Of a stretch of 64,000 nucleotides of DNA, positions 34,666 through 47,605 are shown in pieces. Source of the DNA: Prosapia bicincta. Taxonomy: Eukaryota; Arthropoda; Insecta; Hemiptera; Cercopidae. The stretch's first letter is position 1, and the number at the start of each line of letters is the position of its first letter. Location: positions 47,985,229-48,049,228 of the forward strand of contig JBAIZL010000002.1 in the NCBI GenBank assembly GCA_036971475.1. The letters are read 5' to 3'. Under the pieces are notes generated by a model that saw only the letters and a program-made list of their open reading frames with translations, was not told where the DNA came from and did not search any database. The position numbers and the translations under genes are program-made.

Positions 34666-34716
34666 TCATTCCTGATGATGTTAGTACTGTTAACCAACGA
34701 AAAGCTTTGATTATAA
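34666..34716 (+). ncRNA. Hammerhead ribozyme-like motif in the PLE tail
   Basis: CTGATGA lies at 34672-34678. It is followed by GTTAGT...ACCAAC, a six-pair stem with one A-C mismatch. GAAA lies at 34699-34702, then the palindrome AAGCTT at 34702-34707 and a T at the cleavage position. Penelope-like elements are known to carry minimal hammerheads. One extra U lies between the core and stem II. The mismatch may weaken this copy. Confidence 0.6.
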
Positions 34717-34770
34717 ATTAATAATATTCTTGTATTTGAATAACCTATGTTGTTTTAAATTATTAAACAA

Positions 34771-36090
34771 GAAAAATATATTTTATATTAAATCTTATAA
34801 TTAAGATTTTTAATATTTACTCTTCTTATTTTAAAAAGCAGTAAGATAGTTGAATGATTTATGGATATTATGTATTATTTGAAATAGTAACAAGTCGTTG
34901 CTAATATTAAAACAAAAAAATTCTCATTATTAAACATTTAACAGAAAATATTTAATTGCATCTATTGTGGAATATTTCTTCACCAATGTATACAAAATTA
35001 AAACCTCAAAGACATTCAGAGAGACAGTAAAAATGGCTTCAAAGGTTTCCTGCGATGTAGAGAATTGAACAGATCCTCTAGACATAAATCATGTCGACGC
35101 TAACCCTACCCTTGTAAACCTAGGGTAATAAATGTGATTCATTTCAAATAATAATGTGTTTGCTATTGACAATATGTTACACTGAAATGCGTCCATTCAA
35201 AAGAAGGGGAGAGAGTTTTTGCCTCGAGTTTTTTGTGTTACACTTTTTCAACGACAATAGTAACCACTTACTGACTGCGTTTTCTCTGATGGAACAAAAA
35301 TAAAATTATAACAAAGGCGATAACGTTTTGCGTAAGTTTTTGTATTTTAACTATTAAAGGTTTAATGACTAGAAGGTGATAGTGAAGTCTATCCATTTAG
35401 AGCTTTATCAATTTATGAACACGTTTTTAGGACATTCAGTTATATTACCAAAATGACAAGTTTAAAGATATTACCAAGTTTAAAAGCCTTCTACAAGTTT
35501 TTTTTTTTGCAAAAGATCGAAAATAGTATTTATTTCTAATTCATATAAATATTGAACAAAATTATTTTGGGTTCGACTCCATATTTTAAATCCTGTCTTT
35601 ATATTTACAGTATATAAGTCAAGTACTTTAATGTTTGTGCACATGGTTGATTTTACATTGAAACTACCTTGAAACTCTGATCCTAATTTCCACCAAGAAT
35701 ACTTTTTGTGTTGTTATTATTTATCAACTTTCTTTTTTTCGTTCCTAATTTATGAAGTTGATGGTGATCTATAATTTCTCATTCTATCCGTCTCTTGTAA
35801 TGATTCATTATTGAAAGAAATCTTTTCTTATACATTAATATACCTCTCTTAAGGTAATCAATTTCTAGCAATGGGAAAGTTGGCTCAGTGCCCAAGTGCT
35901 GAATTTCAAACATCTAGTCATTCTGTTTGAATCCGACTAAGACATCAGCTTTCTTAAATTTTAATTAACGAATAAATATTTGAAAAAACTGTATCATTGT
36001 CAATTGTCATCCAATATAGGATCAATACTATATATTTGAACTTGTTTCTATGGATAAAAATGTATTCTTTAATGATTGGATATTTGTACA

Positions 36091-36092
<2 letters not shown>
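34771..36092. other. AT-rich stretch, nothing recognised
   Basis: I see no supported gene or repeat. Confidence 0.45.

Positions 36093-36151
<59 letters not shown>
36093..36151. repeat. (TA)n microsatellite
   Basis: About 59 bp of pure TA repeat. Confidence 0.98.
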
Positions 36152-36154
<3 letters not shown>

Positions 36155-36820
36155 AAAGTGTAAGCTAACAGAAGGAATTGAAAAAATACTGCGCCAGATA
36201 AGAACTCAGTAACAATGGCGAGCAGGTATATGGTGAAGTTTAAATATAAAAATGATAATATCTTAATCATCAAAGTTTATATATAAACATTAAACTATGT
36301 AATTTTATTACAACCTAATTATACATCTTCTTTCACCGTAACTATATCAGTTTTTGTTTAACTAATTTTGTTTAACAATAATAAAATAAAATAAGACAAA
36401 TCATTTCTGTTTTAGAATTACATATTTTAAGTCGTCTTATATTTGATTGGAGCTTAAAAAATTCTATTATTCATGCTCGAAGTAATTATTAGTGTGATGT
36501 TATTGGTTAAATAGGTTTTAAACGGAATTTTATTATTGTAAAAGGGAGATATTAGTCATTAAACCATATTAACGTTCAAGAATTTGGCGTTATAGTAGTT
36601 AAAACATGATACGTCACCACTGCCCAGCTTTTACAACTAGTTCACTGGAACATGGTCCAACAGGTATTAGACCCTCAAGAATTACTTTACACCAAATGGG
36701 AATTATTTTCCTAGAGGTAGTACGTAGATATTAATTTTAATAATTCTTTGTACGAAATTAAAATTAAAGTTAAGAAAATAAATGTTTTAAATTAAAACGA
36801 AGTCCAGAGCAGCATTATAG

Positions 36821-36970
36821 GGAAAATAAAACATGCAGTTTAATGAGTTCGCAGCCCTTGACGCTGCTGTACTGGGGTAAATTAAGGGGCGTTGTATTTA
36901 CCGCTTGATGGGTTTCAGCATGATAAATGTAAGTGTACTGTACGGACCATAACTTCCTTCGTACAGCTCA
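36821..36970. repeat. Dispersed repeat, copy 1 (matches 39211-39357)
   Basis: AAAACATGCAGT.TAATGAGT, GCAGCCCTT, ACTGGGGTAA and GCATGATAAATGT occur here in the same order and orientation as at 39211-39357. The copies share about 70-75% of bases. The family is unknown and no open frame is shared. Confidence 0.75.
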
Positions 36971-37311
36971 GTGTGTCTGTTTAGCTACAATTATCTACTT
37001 AATTAAATTCTATAATGAGGAATATGTAAGAAGCATATTTGTTTGAATATGTGAGCATTTTATAACTAAGATATTACGGGAAGTCATGACAACATGTGAA
37101 CGTTAAGAAATTATAAATATGGATTTATCCTATTAACAATATGCAATGTACTGAATAAAAAAATTTCAACTGCAATGGTAATGTCCTAATTCTATAAAAA
37201 TACATTTTGAAAACCATGATTTTTTTCAGATAAATTTGAATTTTACGTTTAAATACAATGTACTAGAAGGGCCATATTTTTTGTAAATACCAATTATTGA
37301 ATTTATATTCT

Positions 37312-37317
<6 letters not shown>

Positions 37318-37358
<41 letters not shown>
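37318..37358. repeat. (TA)n microsatellite
   Basis: About 41 bp of TA repeat. Confidence 0.97.
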
Positions 37359-37361
<3 letters not shown>

Positions 37362-39210
37362 AATTGTGCGTTGAATAGATAAAAGTAATTACTTATTTAT
37401 GAAAGGTACCAAAGGAAGTTCATACAAAAATATAGCTGCTATGAAAATCTGAGTGTTTAGGTAGTTTATGAATTCGTACCTAATCACACAATCAGCTAAA
37501 TATAAATTTTAATTTGCGAACACTTGGAAGAACCCTTTTATCATAAAGTTGTTAAGCTTCCAGGTAGAAGCTATTTACCTCTTTGGGTAGAGGCTTCCTA
37601 ACACTGACACTAAGTATTCTAAAATGGTAGCCGCCTTATGAGTCATGTAGTTTCATCTTGCCCAATGGATTATGAATTGGGCGATCTAATGAAACGTGTA
37701 ATTACACTTGGGAAAATGATTAACGGGCATTTACTGATATTATTATACTAATCAGATACTATGCATCGTCAGGATCTAATAGAATTTTTATGTGGGTGTA
37801 TGCTACTACTTCAAGAAAAGTGGTAGGGATTACTTAGATGACAAATAAAAAAAAATTACCTTTAGAAAAGCTGATACAGGAAAAAATCAAAGATGAATCA
37901 TATTTATTGTCCCTAATAAAAAAGTAAGCAGAAGAAAGGTTAATAATAGACTTGTGTCTTCTGGTGTAGGAAAAAGATATGCTACAGTCTATTCTCAATA
38001 AAAATATATCTAAAGATTTAACGCCAATAACATAAGACTATCTTATGGTATAAGTCTATTAGTATTACGGCACTAGTCACAAAACAGACATATTTGTTTA
38101 GAACTATCTATGAGGCTGCCATTATTGGTAAGAGTATTTGAAAGACCCTTAAGACAGAGTGATGCGTAGATACAAAAATTAGAAAATCTTTGTACCTAAG
38201 AATTACCTTCTTCAAGTTTTAGAATTCTTATTCGGTTAAAAATGTTAATTTCTTAATGTCTAGAAACACCATAGGGGGTTTTCAAGTGTACAATGAACTA
38301 GTGGTTTATCTGTTAGGGCTGGAACGAGTTTACCACAAATGCACGCAAATATTTCCAAACGTCAAACACCATAAGGAATGCTGTGATAAAAAGAAAACCT
38401 CAAGCAGGCTACACTTTATGTCGTTCATGAGACATCGAAGGACATCTTCATCCAGAAGCGAAAAAGATGTGCTATTCAATATATCTATTTATTTAAAATA
38501 CAATCAAAATATTACGATAAAAGGGCTTAAGCGAAATGCAGGAAAATAGAGCGCTAATACCATTTTGTTGTCACTGACAGAAAATCACTGTCAAAACAGT
38601 TCGGAAGAACAAATTCGCAACAGACAGAATAGTATAACTTAACTCATCTCAATTTTGGACGTTTAACATTGTTTGTCAAATTGGGTTATGTTTTCATTTG
38701 TAGATGGATCGGCTGTGAGAAGTTGTATTGAAAGTGCTCGCGACACTTAAGGACACCTCAGAGTCGATCTTTGTCAAAACAAATTTTATCTACTAAGGAT
38801 ATAAAAATATCTAAATCTAGGCTTGGCCAGATTAGTAGAGGCCTGCAGCTGGTTTTAAAAAAATGTTAATAATTTGTGGGAAAAGCCCTCTTACTGAGGC
38901 TGTAGGTATTCTAAGAGGCTAGAGTAGAATTTAAAACATGGTGTGAAGTGTAATACAATTTTAATACAATTTACATTATCGTTAGTTATAAATAATTAAC
39001 ATATTTTTTAATTTTTTTCTAATTTGGGTAAATATTTTAATTTAAATTACGATGTGCTTCCACTGAGTTTTCTTTATTAAAAATGTAAGAAATAATGTTT
39101 CCTACACCTGGCGTACTTTAGTAAGGAACAAGACCTTAAACTTAAAATTAACAAAATAAAAATGTCATAAATTAAATAAAACTCACGCCTAAGTACTGAG
39201 GGTTTATTTA
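37359..39210. other. AT-rich stretch with possible coding remnants near 37830-38560
   Basis: Several short stretches free of stops alternate between frames (for example VSSGVGKRYATVYSQ near 37950 and PQAGYTLCRS near 38400). They look like a worn coding sequence but match no family I can name. An open frame of 97 codons at 38256-38549 has no independent support. Confidence 0.35.
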
Positions 39211-39357
39211 GGAGAACGTAAAACATGCAGTGTAATGAGTGTGCAGCCCTTACCACTCGCGTATTGGGGTAAGTTACAGGAGCCGTGTTCCCCACTTTAT
39301 GCGTTCCCGCATGATAAATGTTAATGCTTGGATCATAACTTTCTCCGTATACTAATA
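39211..39357. repeat. Dispersed repeat, copy 2 (matches 36821-36970)
   Basis: This is the second copy of the unnamed repeat described at 36821, 2.4 kb downstream in direct orientation. Confidence 0.75.
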
Positions 39358-41814
39358 GATTCGTATTTATGTCGAGGCTGGATGTTGGACATAAACAAGT
39401 TGTATGAGAGATGTGCGGGGAGGGTGAGATGTTTATAACATAATATTTAGGGTAAACCATGGAAGGGTGTGCGTTGAAATACATAGCGTGGCGTTCGCTC
39501 CTGCGAAAAGTTTATTTCTTTAGCCAAGCTACTAGTTCCTCGAGGGGAAGATGTTCACTGTGGAATTAAACTACATTTGTAAGTAAGATACGAAAACAAT
39601 ATTGTCAAATAGATGTTTTATTTTTAAAACAATAAATTCTGTAAGCTCATTTGTTTGAAATAAGTGTTTATACAATCCCAAAATACACTTTGGAATTTTA
39701 TCAATTTTTAAAATATTTTAAAATATCTGCGTAATTGAACATATTTTCTTGCTAGACACTATTGAGTTATAAACTATTAATCTAAACAAATGTTTTTGCT
39801 ATAGTGCTGACAGATGATAAATTAACTTGGATGTGATGTGTTTTAAAATATCATTCCTTAAACAAATATTAATTAATTTAAATTAGTTTTATATATTACA
39901 AATAAACTTAATTTACAGAGATAGAGGGTGACAGAAAGGGGAGATAAAAGGAAAAGAGAAACGCTATATAAAGTACATAGTCAGAGAATGGAATAAAAAA
40001 TTGAAGAGAGTAAATTGCATGTGCAGTAAGGATAAATATTATTTCCACTTCGTGTGCAATGTGGTAACGTAATATTCTATCTTCCCTGTGTTTTTCTGAT
40101 GAAATGTTTCATTGTTTTAATAAGTTTTAAAAAGTTGAAGAAATTAGTTAGAACGTATTCCTCGTTCCTGTTTCATTCAATTTAAAGTCCATTTGTAAGA
40201 GTTTCAAAACTTATAAACCACCATTATTAAATTCCTTTTTTATTTCTCTGACGTTTAATTTCTTGTAATGTTATCCAACTATTATATATAGCTTTCAACG
40301 TCTCTCTACATTGCTCAAGAGAATTGTGTACTATTAACACTAAAAATAATTAGATATTTATAGTTTCCTGTACGAAATGCATTACTGATTGGGTCTAGCA
40401 TAATCTCTACCAGACAGTTTCTAATGTCAGGCATTTGTGTTTAAATCTCTTTTTACAATTCGGTTAAATGCAAAACCAAATTTATAGTTGTAATTGAAAA
40501 TTGGTGCGTTTTATCATTATTTTTATAACTAGACACGTGTCTTGGTATTTATGTACACCAAGAGATTATCTCTTAGTAATTAAAACACTATTGTAAGAAA
40601 AAAAAACGCATATAGGAAAGTACACAATTACTGGGGTACAAATATGCAAAAACTTTAAAGTTAATTTAAAATATAAAACAAAGCAATTCGCAATACAATA
40701 AACCATACACTTTACTCATTCAATATATAGGAATCGGTCAGAACTAATACTAAAGCTAGCTGTAGAACTAGAAAAACTAAAATAGAACAAGCTAAAATTA
40801 CAGAAAACCCGCTTTAGGATATGAAATGTATACACATATGAGAAATTATTGGATTTAAATTTTATAAGTTAACCTGAATTCGAAATAGGCCTAATACCTT
40901 TGACAGCAAACTATTTTCTTTACAACAAGAAAGAAAATAAAACTACAAGGTATACAACAAAATGTTTACTGCTTTAGGAATTTAGGGCCTCAATATATTT
41001 TATATTTTAATTCAAATTATACTATGAATTTTTTTTATTATCTATATAAGTAATAGTTTCAATACAAATTATGACTTAGTTCTTAATTTTACAAAAATGC
41101 ATTATTAATTAAAAACGATTTAATCAACTTAAGAAACTTATTCACAGTATAATGTTGGTGCGAAGACTGACCAATATTTAATATATAAGAATTAACAATT
41201 TCATAAAGTTAAGGCATTTAAAACTGAAATTTGGAGAAAGGTTCTTAGTTACATTCATAAGATTCATAAGGCATTTATATACGTAGTTATAAAGAAAATT
41301 TAAATCATATTTGGTTCATGACTAACGAATTCACTATTTTCTATAGAACAAAACAGTTTTTATTTGGAGTGGGGGTAGACATACTTGAGAATATTACCTA
41401 AAAAAAGAATAACATTTGTAAAATATGTATTTTATATTTGTTTGGAATTTTTTCATTAATGCAAATTGTAAACCTGGTTTTACAACTACCTGGTACGTTT
41501 GTCAATCTCATTAGAAGGGTTATTAAATCATAACTAAAAATGAATATTAACAACGGCTCCTCACAATATAAGGAATATATATATATATATATATTACACT
41601 CGAAAGGTAGTAAAAGATAGGACGCCTGTCACTACTGTAATTTGGAATGCAGGGGTTTAGGGAGTATTTGACTTCAAACTAGCTACATCTGACATCATAT
41701 GGCGAAGAGGCAGGTGCAAATTATTGAAGAATGTTTGTCCTAGTACTTATTGGCAACTAGTGGTGGGACGGTGAACTATTACCAAAACAGGTTGGTAGAA
41801 AAGAGTTTTATCTG

Positions 41815-41815
<1 letters not shown>
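39358..41815. other. AT-rich stretch, nothing recognised
   Basis: There is no supported gene. A short (TA)n lies at 41575-41595. Confidence 0.45.
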
Positions 41816-41816
<1 letters not shown>

Positions 41817-41882
<66 letters not shown>

Positions 41883-41891
41883 CTATGTATG

Positions 41892-41979
<88 letters not shown>
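41817..41979. repeat. Compound microsatellite (TA)n-(TATG)n-(TA)n-(GA)n
   Basis: TA repeats at 41817-41877 and 41897-41944 are separated by TATG-type units and followed by about 35 bp of GA. Confidence 0.97.
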
Positions 41980-41981
<2 letters not shown>

Positions 41982-42169
41982 GGTAATATAAACAAATTCT
42001 CCTAATTTTCCTTTGTACAAATTTATTACAAATACGTCAATATGATATCAAAGAACAAATATTTTCTCTGAATATTAAATATAGCGTTATCAAAACATGA
42101 AAATTTATATCAAATGTTTGATTCATTAATTAGGGTATCAATATCGCTCGTACTGTTAAGCAACAAAAG

Positions 42170-42170
<1 letters not shown>

Positions 42171-42232
<62 letters not shown>
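42171..42232. repeat. (TA)n microsatellite beside a palindrome
   Basis: About 60 bp of TA repeat abut the left side of the palindromic unit at 42264-42411. Confidence 0.97.
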
Positions 42233-42235
<3 letters not shown>

Positions 42236-42263
42236 TGCGACACTGTTTTCTTGTATACACTTA

Positions 42264-42581
<318 letters not shown>

Positions 42582-42635
42582 TATCACATTCACTGTAATG
42601 TACTCAAACAAGAGTTTTAGTAGGTTAATAAGGGA

Positions 42636-42749
42636 GTTAACTGTCGAAGATTAATTACAATATTTTCATTCTCGAACATCAACTGAAACAATTAAGTTTT
42701 AGTTGATAGTCGACAATAAAGATACCGTAATTAATCTTCGACAGTTAAC
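42636..42749. repeat. Palindromic unit with 23-bp perfect arms
   Basis: GTTAACTGTCGAAGATTAAT plus TAC at 42636-42658 is inverted exactly at 42727-42749, with 68 bp between. The outer part (CTCAAACAAGAGTTTTAGTA) resembles the arm of the 42264 unit. Read outward, GACA replaces GAAA ahead of AGTTAACT. Microsatellites flank the whole unit. Confidence 0.75.
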
Positions 42750-42834
42750 TAACATACATACCATGTAAAATTCTTCCTTAAGTATATTATAGCGTAAAAA
42801 TGATAAGTGAATACATGAAAACAGTGTTGGAACG

Positions 42835-44610
<1,776 letters not shown>

Positions 44611-45160
44611 TCTATTCTTCTTATTATTATTTTGATAAGTAGTCTAAACATAAGCCTATATATTTTTTTCTACTATTCTTCTTATTATTATTTTGATAAG
44701 TAGTCTAAACATAAGCCTATATATTTTTTTCTACTATTCTTCTTCTTATTATTTTGATAAGTAGTCTAAACATAAGCCTATATATTTTTTTCAACTATTC
44801 TTCTTCTTATTATTTTGATAAGTAGTCTAAACATAAGCCTATATATTTTTTTCTACTATTCTTCTTATTATTATTTTGATAAGTAGTCTAAACATAAGCC
44901 TATATATTTTTTTCTACTATTCTTCTTATTATTATTTTGATAAGTAGTCTAAACATAAGCCTATATATTTTTTTCTACTATTCTTCTTATTATTATTTTG
45001 ATAAGTAGTCTAAACATAAGCCTATATATTTTTTTCTACTATTCTTCTTATTATTATTTTGATAAGTAGTCTAAACATAAGCCTATATATTTTTTTCTAC
45101 TATTCTTCTTATTATTATTTTGATAAGTAGTCTAAACAAGGGCCTATATATTTTTTCTAC
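44611..45160. repeat. 61-bp minisatellite, 9 nearly identical copies
   Basis: The motif AGTCTAAACATAAGCCTATA recurs at 44641, 44702, 44763, 44824, 44885, 44946, 45007, 45068 and 45129, exactly 61 bp apart each time. Units also carry CTACTATTCTTCTTATTATT and TTTTGATAAGT. Only a few substitutions separate units, so the array expanded recently or is kept uniform. Confidence 0.97.
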
Positions 45161-46960
45161 AACCGGATGGTGACTCATTTTGTGAGATTTGTTGTCTACG
45201 AGTTCACTAAACGTTTACAAGCCTCTACCTAAATTAGATATTTTATAATCCGATTTAATTTTATTCTCACAAATCACAACATTACTAAATTTGCATATAA
45301 ACTTAATTTCTTCTAATATTTAATTAAATAAAGTTGTTTATTTGTTTTTAGTAAAATATCACAATGGTTCTAAATTACTTGGTTAAAAAAAAAAAAATGT
45401 CGGATGTTGACACGATTCAAAAACATAGTTCTATTGGCAAATTTTTTTATCTAAATAGGTCGACTACACTTCAAAATGCGAGTTCAAAATTTAAGAATAT
45501 CTGCAGAAAATATTAAATTAATCATGCAGACGATAATACTATGCGTTCAGTGCCCAAAGCTGTCAAAATGTACAACTATTGTTCATTACTGGATATTGAA
45601 CAAAATATTTTTTTTGCCTTGTGTGTACATGGTTCGTTGTTACTGATGTATTATATTACCGCATTATTCACCTTGTTGTAGGTATAAATAGAACTCAAAG
45701 GTCGACATATACTTTCTGAAACCAGTCAGGACCAAAAAACATTGTTCTATTTCTTGGAAAATTCAGTTTTTCAGAGAATGAAGTAAGACATTACCGTAAA
45801 CTAATATGAAAACAAATTTTAATATTCTTCATTATACATAATACTAGTTTTTAACCATTCGACAAGCGTTTATATGATTCGTAGGAAATGTATGTGATCT
45901 TAATCGCTATATTTTGATCATTAGTATTGCAATTTCAAAGATATCTCATTCTTACAACACAGTATTCGGTTTTTTAATTATGGAAAATTCATTAACGAAA
46001 TTCTGAATAAATTTCAAAAATATATTTTTTAAGTAATTTATACATAGATCAATTTTTTTTAAATTTATTTCACATTCTTAAAACGAAATTATTCTACCGG
46101 AAGTTGCGTTTAGCTAAATTTTTAGTTGGCTTAACTATGTGTATTTTAAATAAAATATTAGTAAGTTAAAGGAGACTAAAATACATTTATTATTTTTTAA
46201 CTTAGGATCCATAAAAAAGACTTTTTTCTGAAATGTTATTTACAATTATTGTTACTTTTCGTCAGACTTATCTTGATTACTGGTTTATTTGTAGTACCTG
46301 TCGATAAACTTTCAAATTCTAGCTTTACACCATGTTGTCGGCAGTGAATTTAATTAGTACGAGGTTTCCTTGAAACTGCTCGTTAGTTCGGAAGCGCTCT
46401 AACCTCTTCACTTCAGGGAAAACGTGAAAGTAACTTGGAATTATTTCAGGTTTGTTTTGAGATAGCCTCGCATTGAAATTACTCAAACAGCTCAAGAGCT
46501 GCATAAGTACTAAGAACAGAAGTGTTCAATAATCTACACAGGTAAATATTTGATACGTAAGGTAGCATAAAATCTTCAGAAGCAGGAGACAAATTTTAAA
46601 AAATCAGTAGCAACTCCCCGAAATATTAAAATGTTTACAAATAGAATAAAATCACCGCACAGTACATACAAAATACTAACGTCTTGAAATTTGTGGTGAA
46701 AAGCACTGTGGGGATGTGCTCTCACGTGATACCACCACATGGCTGGCTTTTGTTTGGATAACGAATGATTCTGTAACTATTCTAATCCATGATAAGTCCT
46801 GTTCTCGCCGTTCTTGTGCAAAGCAGCTCACCATTGAGTATTTTCATTCACCACCAGAGAAACAGTCCTAACCACCGGTCTAAAGATGGACTAGAAGGGC
46901 AGCCTTTATATTTCCAAAAAGCGTCTATACTTATTTAAATTCATTAACAACGAGACACAC
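45161..46960. other. AT-rich stretch, nothing recognised
   Basis: A less AT-rich part at about 46690-46910 has no frame or RNA fold that I can identify. Confidence 0.45.
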
Positions 46961-46982
46961 ACACAAACACTCAAACACACAA

Positions 46983-47005
<23 letters not shown>
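46961..47005. repeat. (CA)n microsatellite
   Basis: A CA repeat with AA interruptions in its first half. Confidence 0.95.
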
Positions 47006-47013
<8 letters not shown>

Positions 47014-47063
47014 CTTATTTATTCTGCTTAGCACACAGGTTTCTTGTATTCATTTAACACCTG

Positions 47064-47112
47064 AAATTTAATGTACTTAAACAAGAATCTTACTTGATAT
47101 GTTTGCGAGTAG
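47064..47112 (+). repeat. Single arm of the AGTTAACT palindrome family
   Basis: ACTTAAACAAGAATCTTACT followed by TGATATGTTTGCGAGT matches the left arm at 42284-42332 with a few changes, and its palindrome core is lost. No inverted partner is present here. Confidence 0.65.
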
Positions 47113-47297
47113 ACTTTCGAAAACTATTATTTCGTTTATTCATTTTCATCCTTTTTAGAAGACCGACGATTCTTGTAGTAGGCAGGTGTGTGAGATATAG
47201 TAAACACACATATACTATAAACAAATATTATAACATATATGTTTATACAAAACGAAATATAAATAATTACTTTTACTGTAAAATATAGCGATTTTTC

Positions 47298-47342
<45 letters not shown>

Positions 47343-47385
47343 AAAACAACATAGGTTATTTAAATACAAGAATATTTTTTAATTT

Positions 47386-47435
47386 ATATTCAAAGCTTTT
47401 CGTTGGTAAAAAGTACCAACATCATCAGGAATGAA
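47386..47435 (-). ncRNA. Hammerhead ribozyme-like motif, left arm
   Basis: On the minus strand: CTGATGA (422-428 of 47 kb), an unpaired T, a perfect seven-pair stem GTTGGTA/TACCAAC with loop CTTTT, GAAA (47398-47401) and the palindrome AAGCTT (47393-47398), then T before the expected cleavage point. The bases after it (GAAT) can pair with ATTC just before CTGATGA to form a short stem I. This is the best-formed copy in the window. As stem III is a bare palindrome, it would be stable only between two copies. Confidence 0.65.
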
Positions 47436-47440
47436 AATTA

Positions 47441-47490
47441 TCATTCCTGATGATGTTGTACTGTTTACCAACGAAAAGCTTTGAATATAA
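47441..47490 (+). ncRNA. Hammerhead ribozyme-like motif, right arm
   Basis: CTGATGA lies at 47447-47453, GTTG/CAAC forms the inner stem II with a mismatch above it, GAAA is at 47473-47476 and AAGCTT at 47476-47481. The stem is weaker than in the left arm because one base differs between the arms. Confidence 0.6.
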
Positions 47491-47552
47491 ATTAATAAAT
47501 ATTCTTGTATTTGAATACCCTATGTTGTTTTAAATTATTGAACAAGAAAACG

Positions 47553-47600
<48 letters not shown>

Positions 47601-47605
<5 letters not shown>

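Larger units (their letters stand above)
34105..34770 (+). mobile_element. 5'-truncated Penelope-like element (endonuclease domain plus tail)
   Basis: The copy starts in the linker between reverse transcriptase and endonuclease, continues through a GIY-YIG endonuclease and ends in a non-coding tail with a hammerhead-like motif at 34666-34716. The tail ends near 34770 (AACCTATGTTGTTTTAAATT). Two other tails of the same group are at 47339-47534 and 62463-62732. The reverse transcriptase is absent, which fits the frequent 5' truncation of these elements. Confidence 0.88.
47339..47534. mobile_element. Head-to-head pair of PLE tails forming a palindrome
   Basis: The right arm matches the tail of the PLE at 34671-34760 (CCTGATGATG, CCAACGAAAAGCTTTGA, ATTCTTGTATTTGAATA, TATGTTGTTTTAAATT). 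The left arm is the same sequence inverted. About 16 bp separate the arms, and both outer ends run into (TA)n. No coding sequence remains. The outward-facing tails each carry a hammerhead-like motif. Confidence 0.88.
47302..47600. repeat. (TA)n tracts flanking the PLE palindrome
   Basis: TA repeats at 47302-47338 and about 47556-47600 enclose the palindromic unit at 47339-47534. Confidence 0.95.

Noticed and set aside
39077..39484. Minus-strand open frame of 135 codons
   Set aside because: It overlaps the dispersed repeat at 39211-39357 on the opposite strand, and the other repeat copy does not keep the frame.
44611..45160. Regular repeat array that could be mistaken for a CRISPR
   Set aside because: Units are contiguous with no unique spacers, and the genome is eukaryotic.
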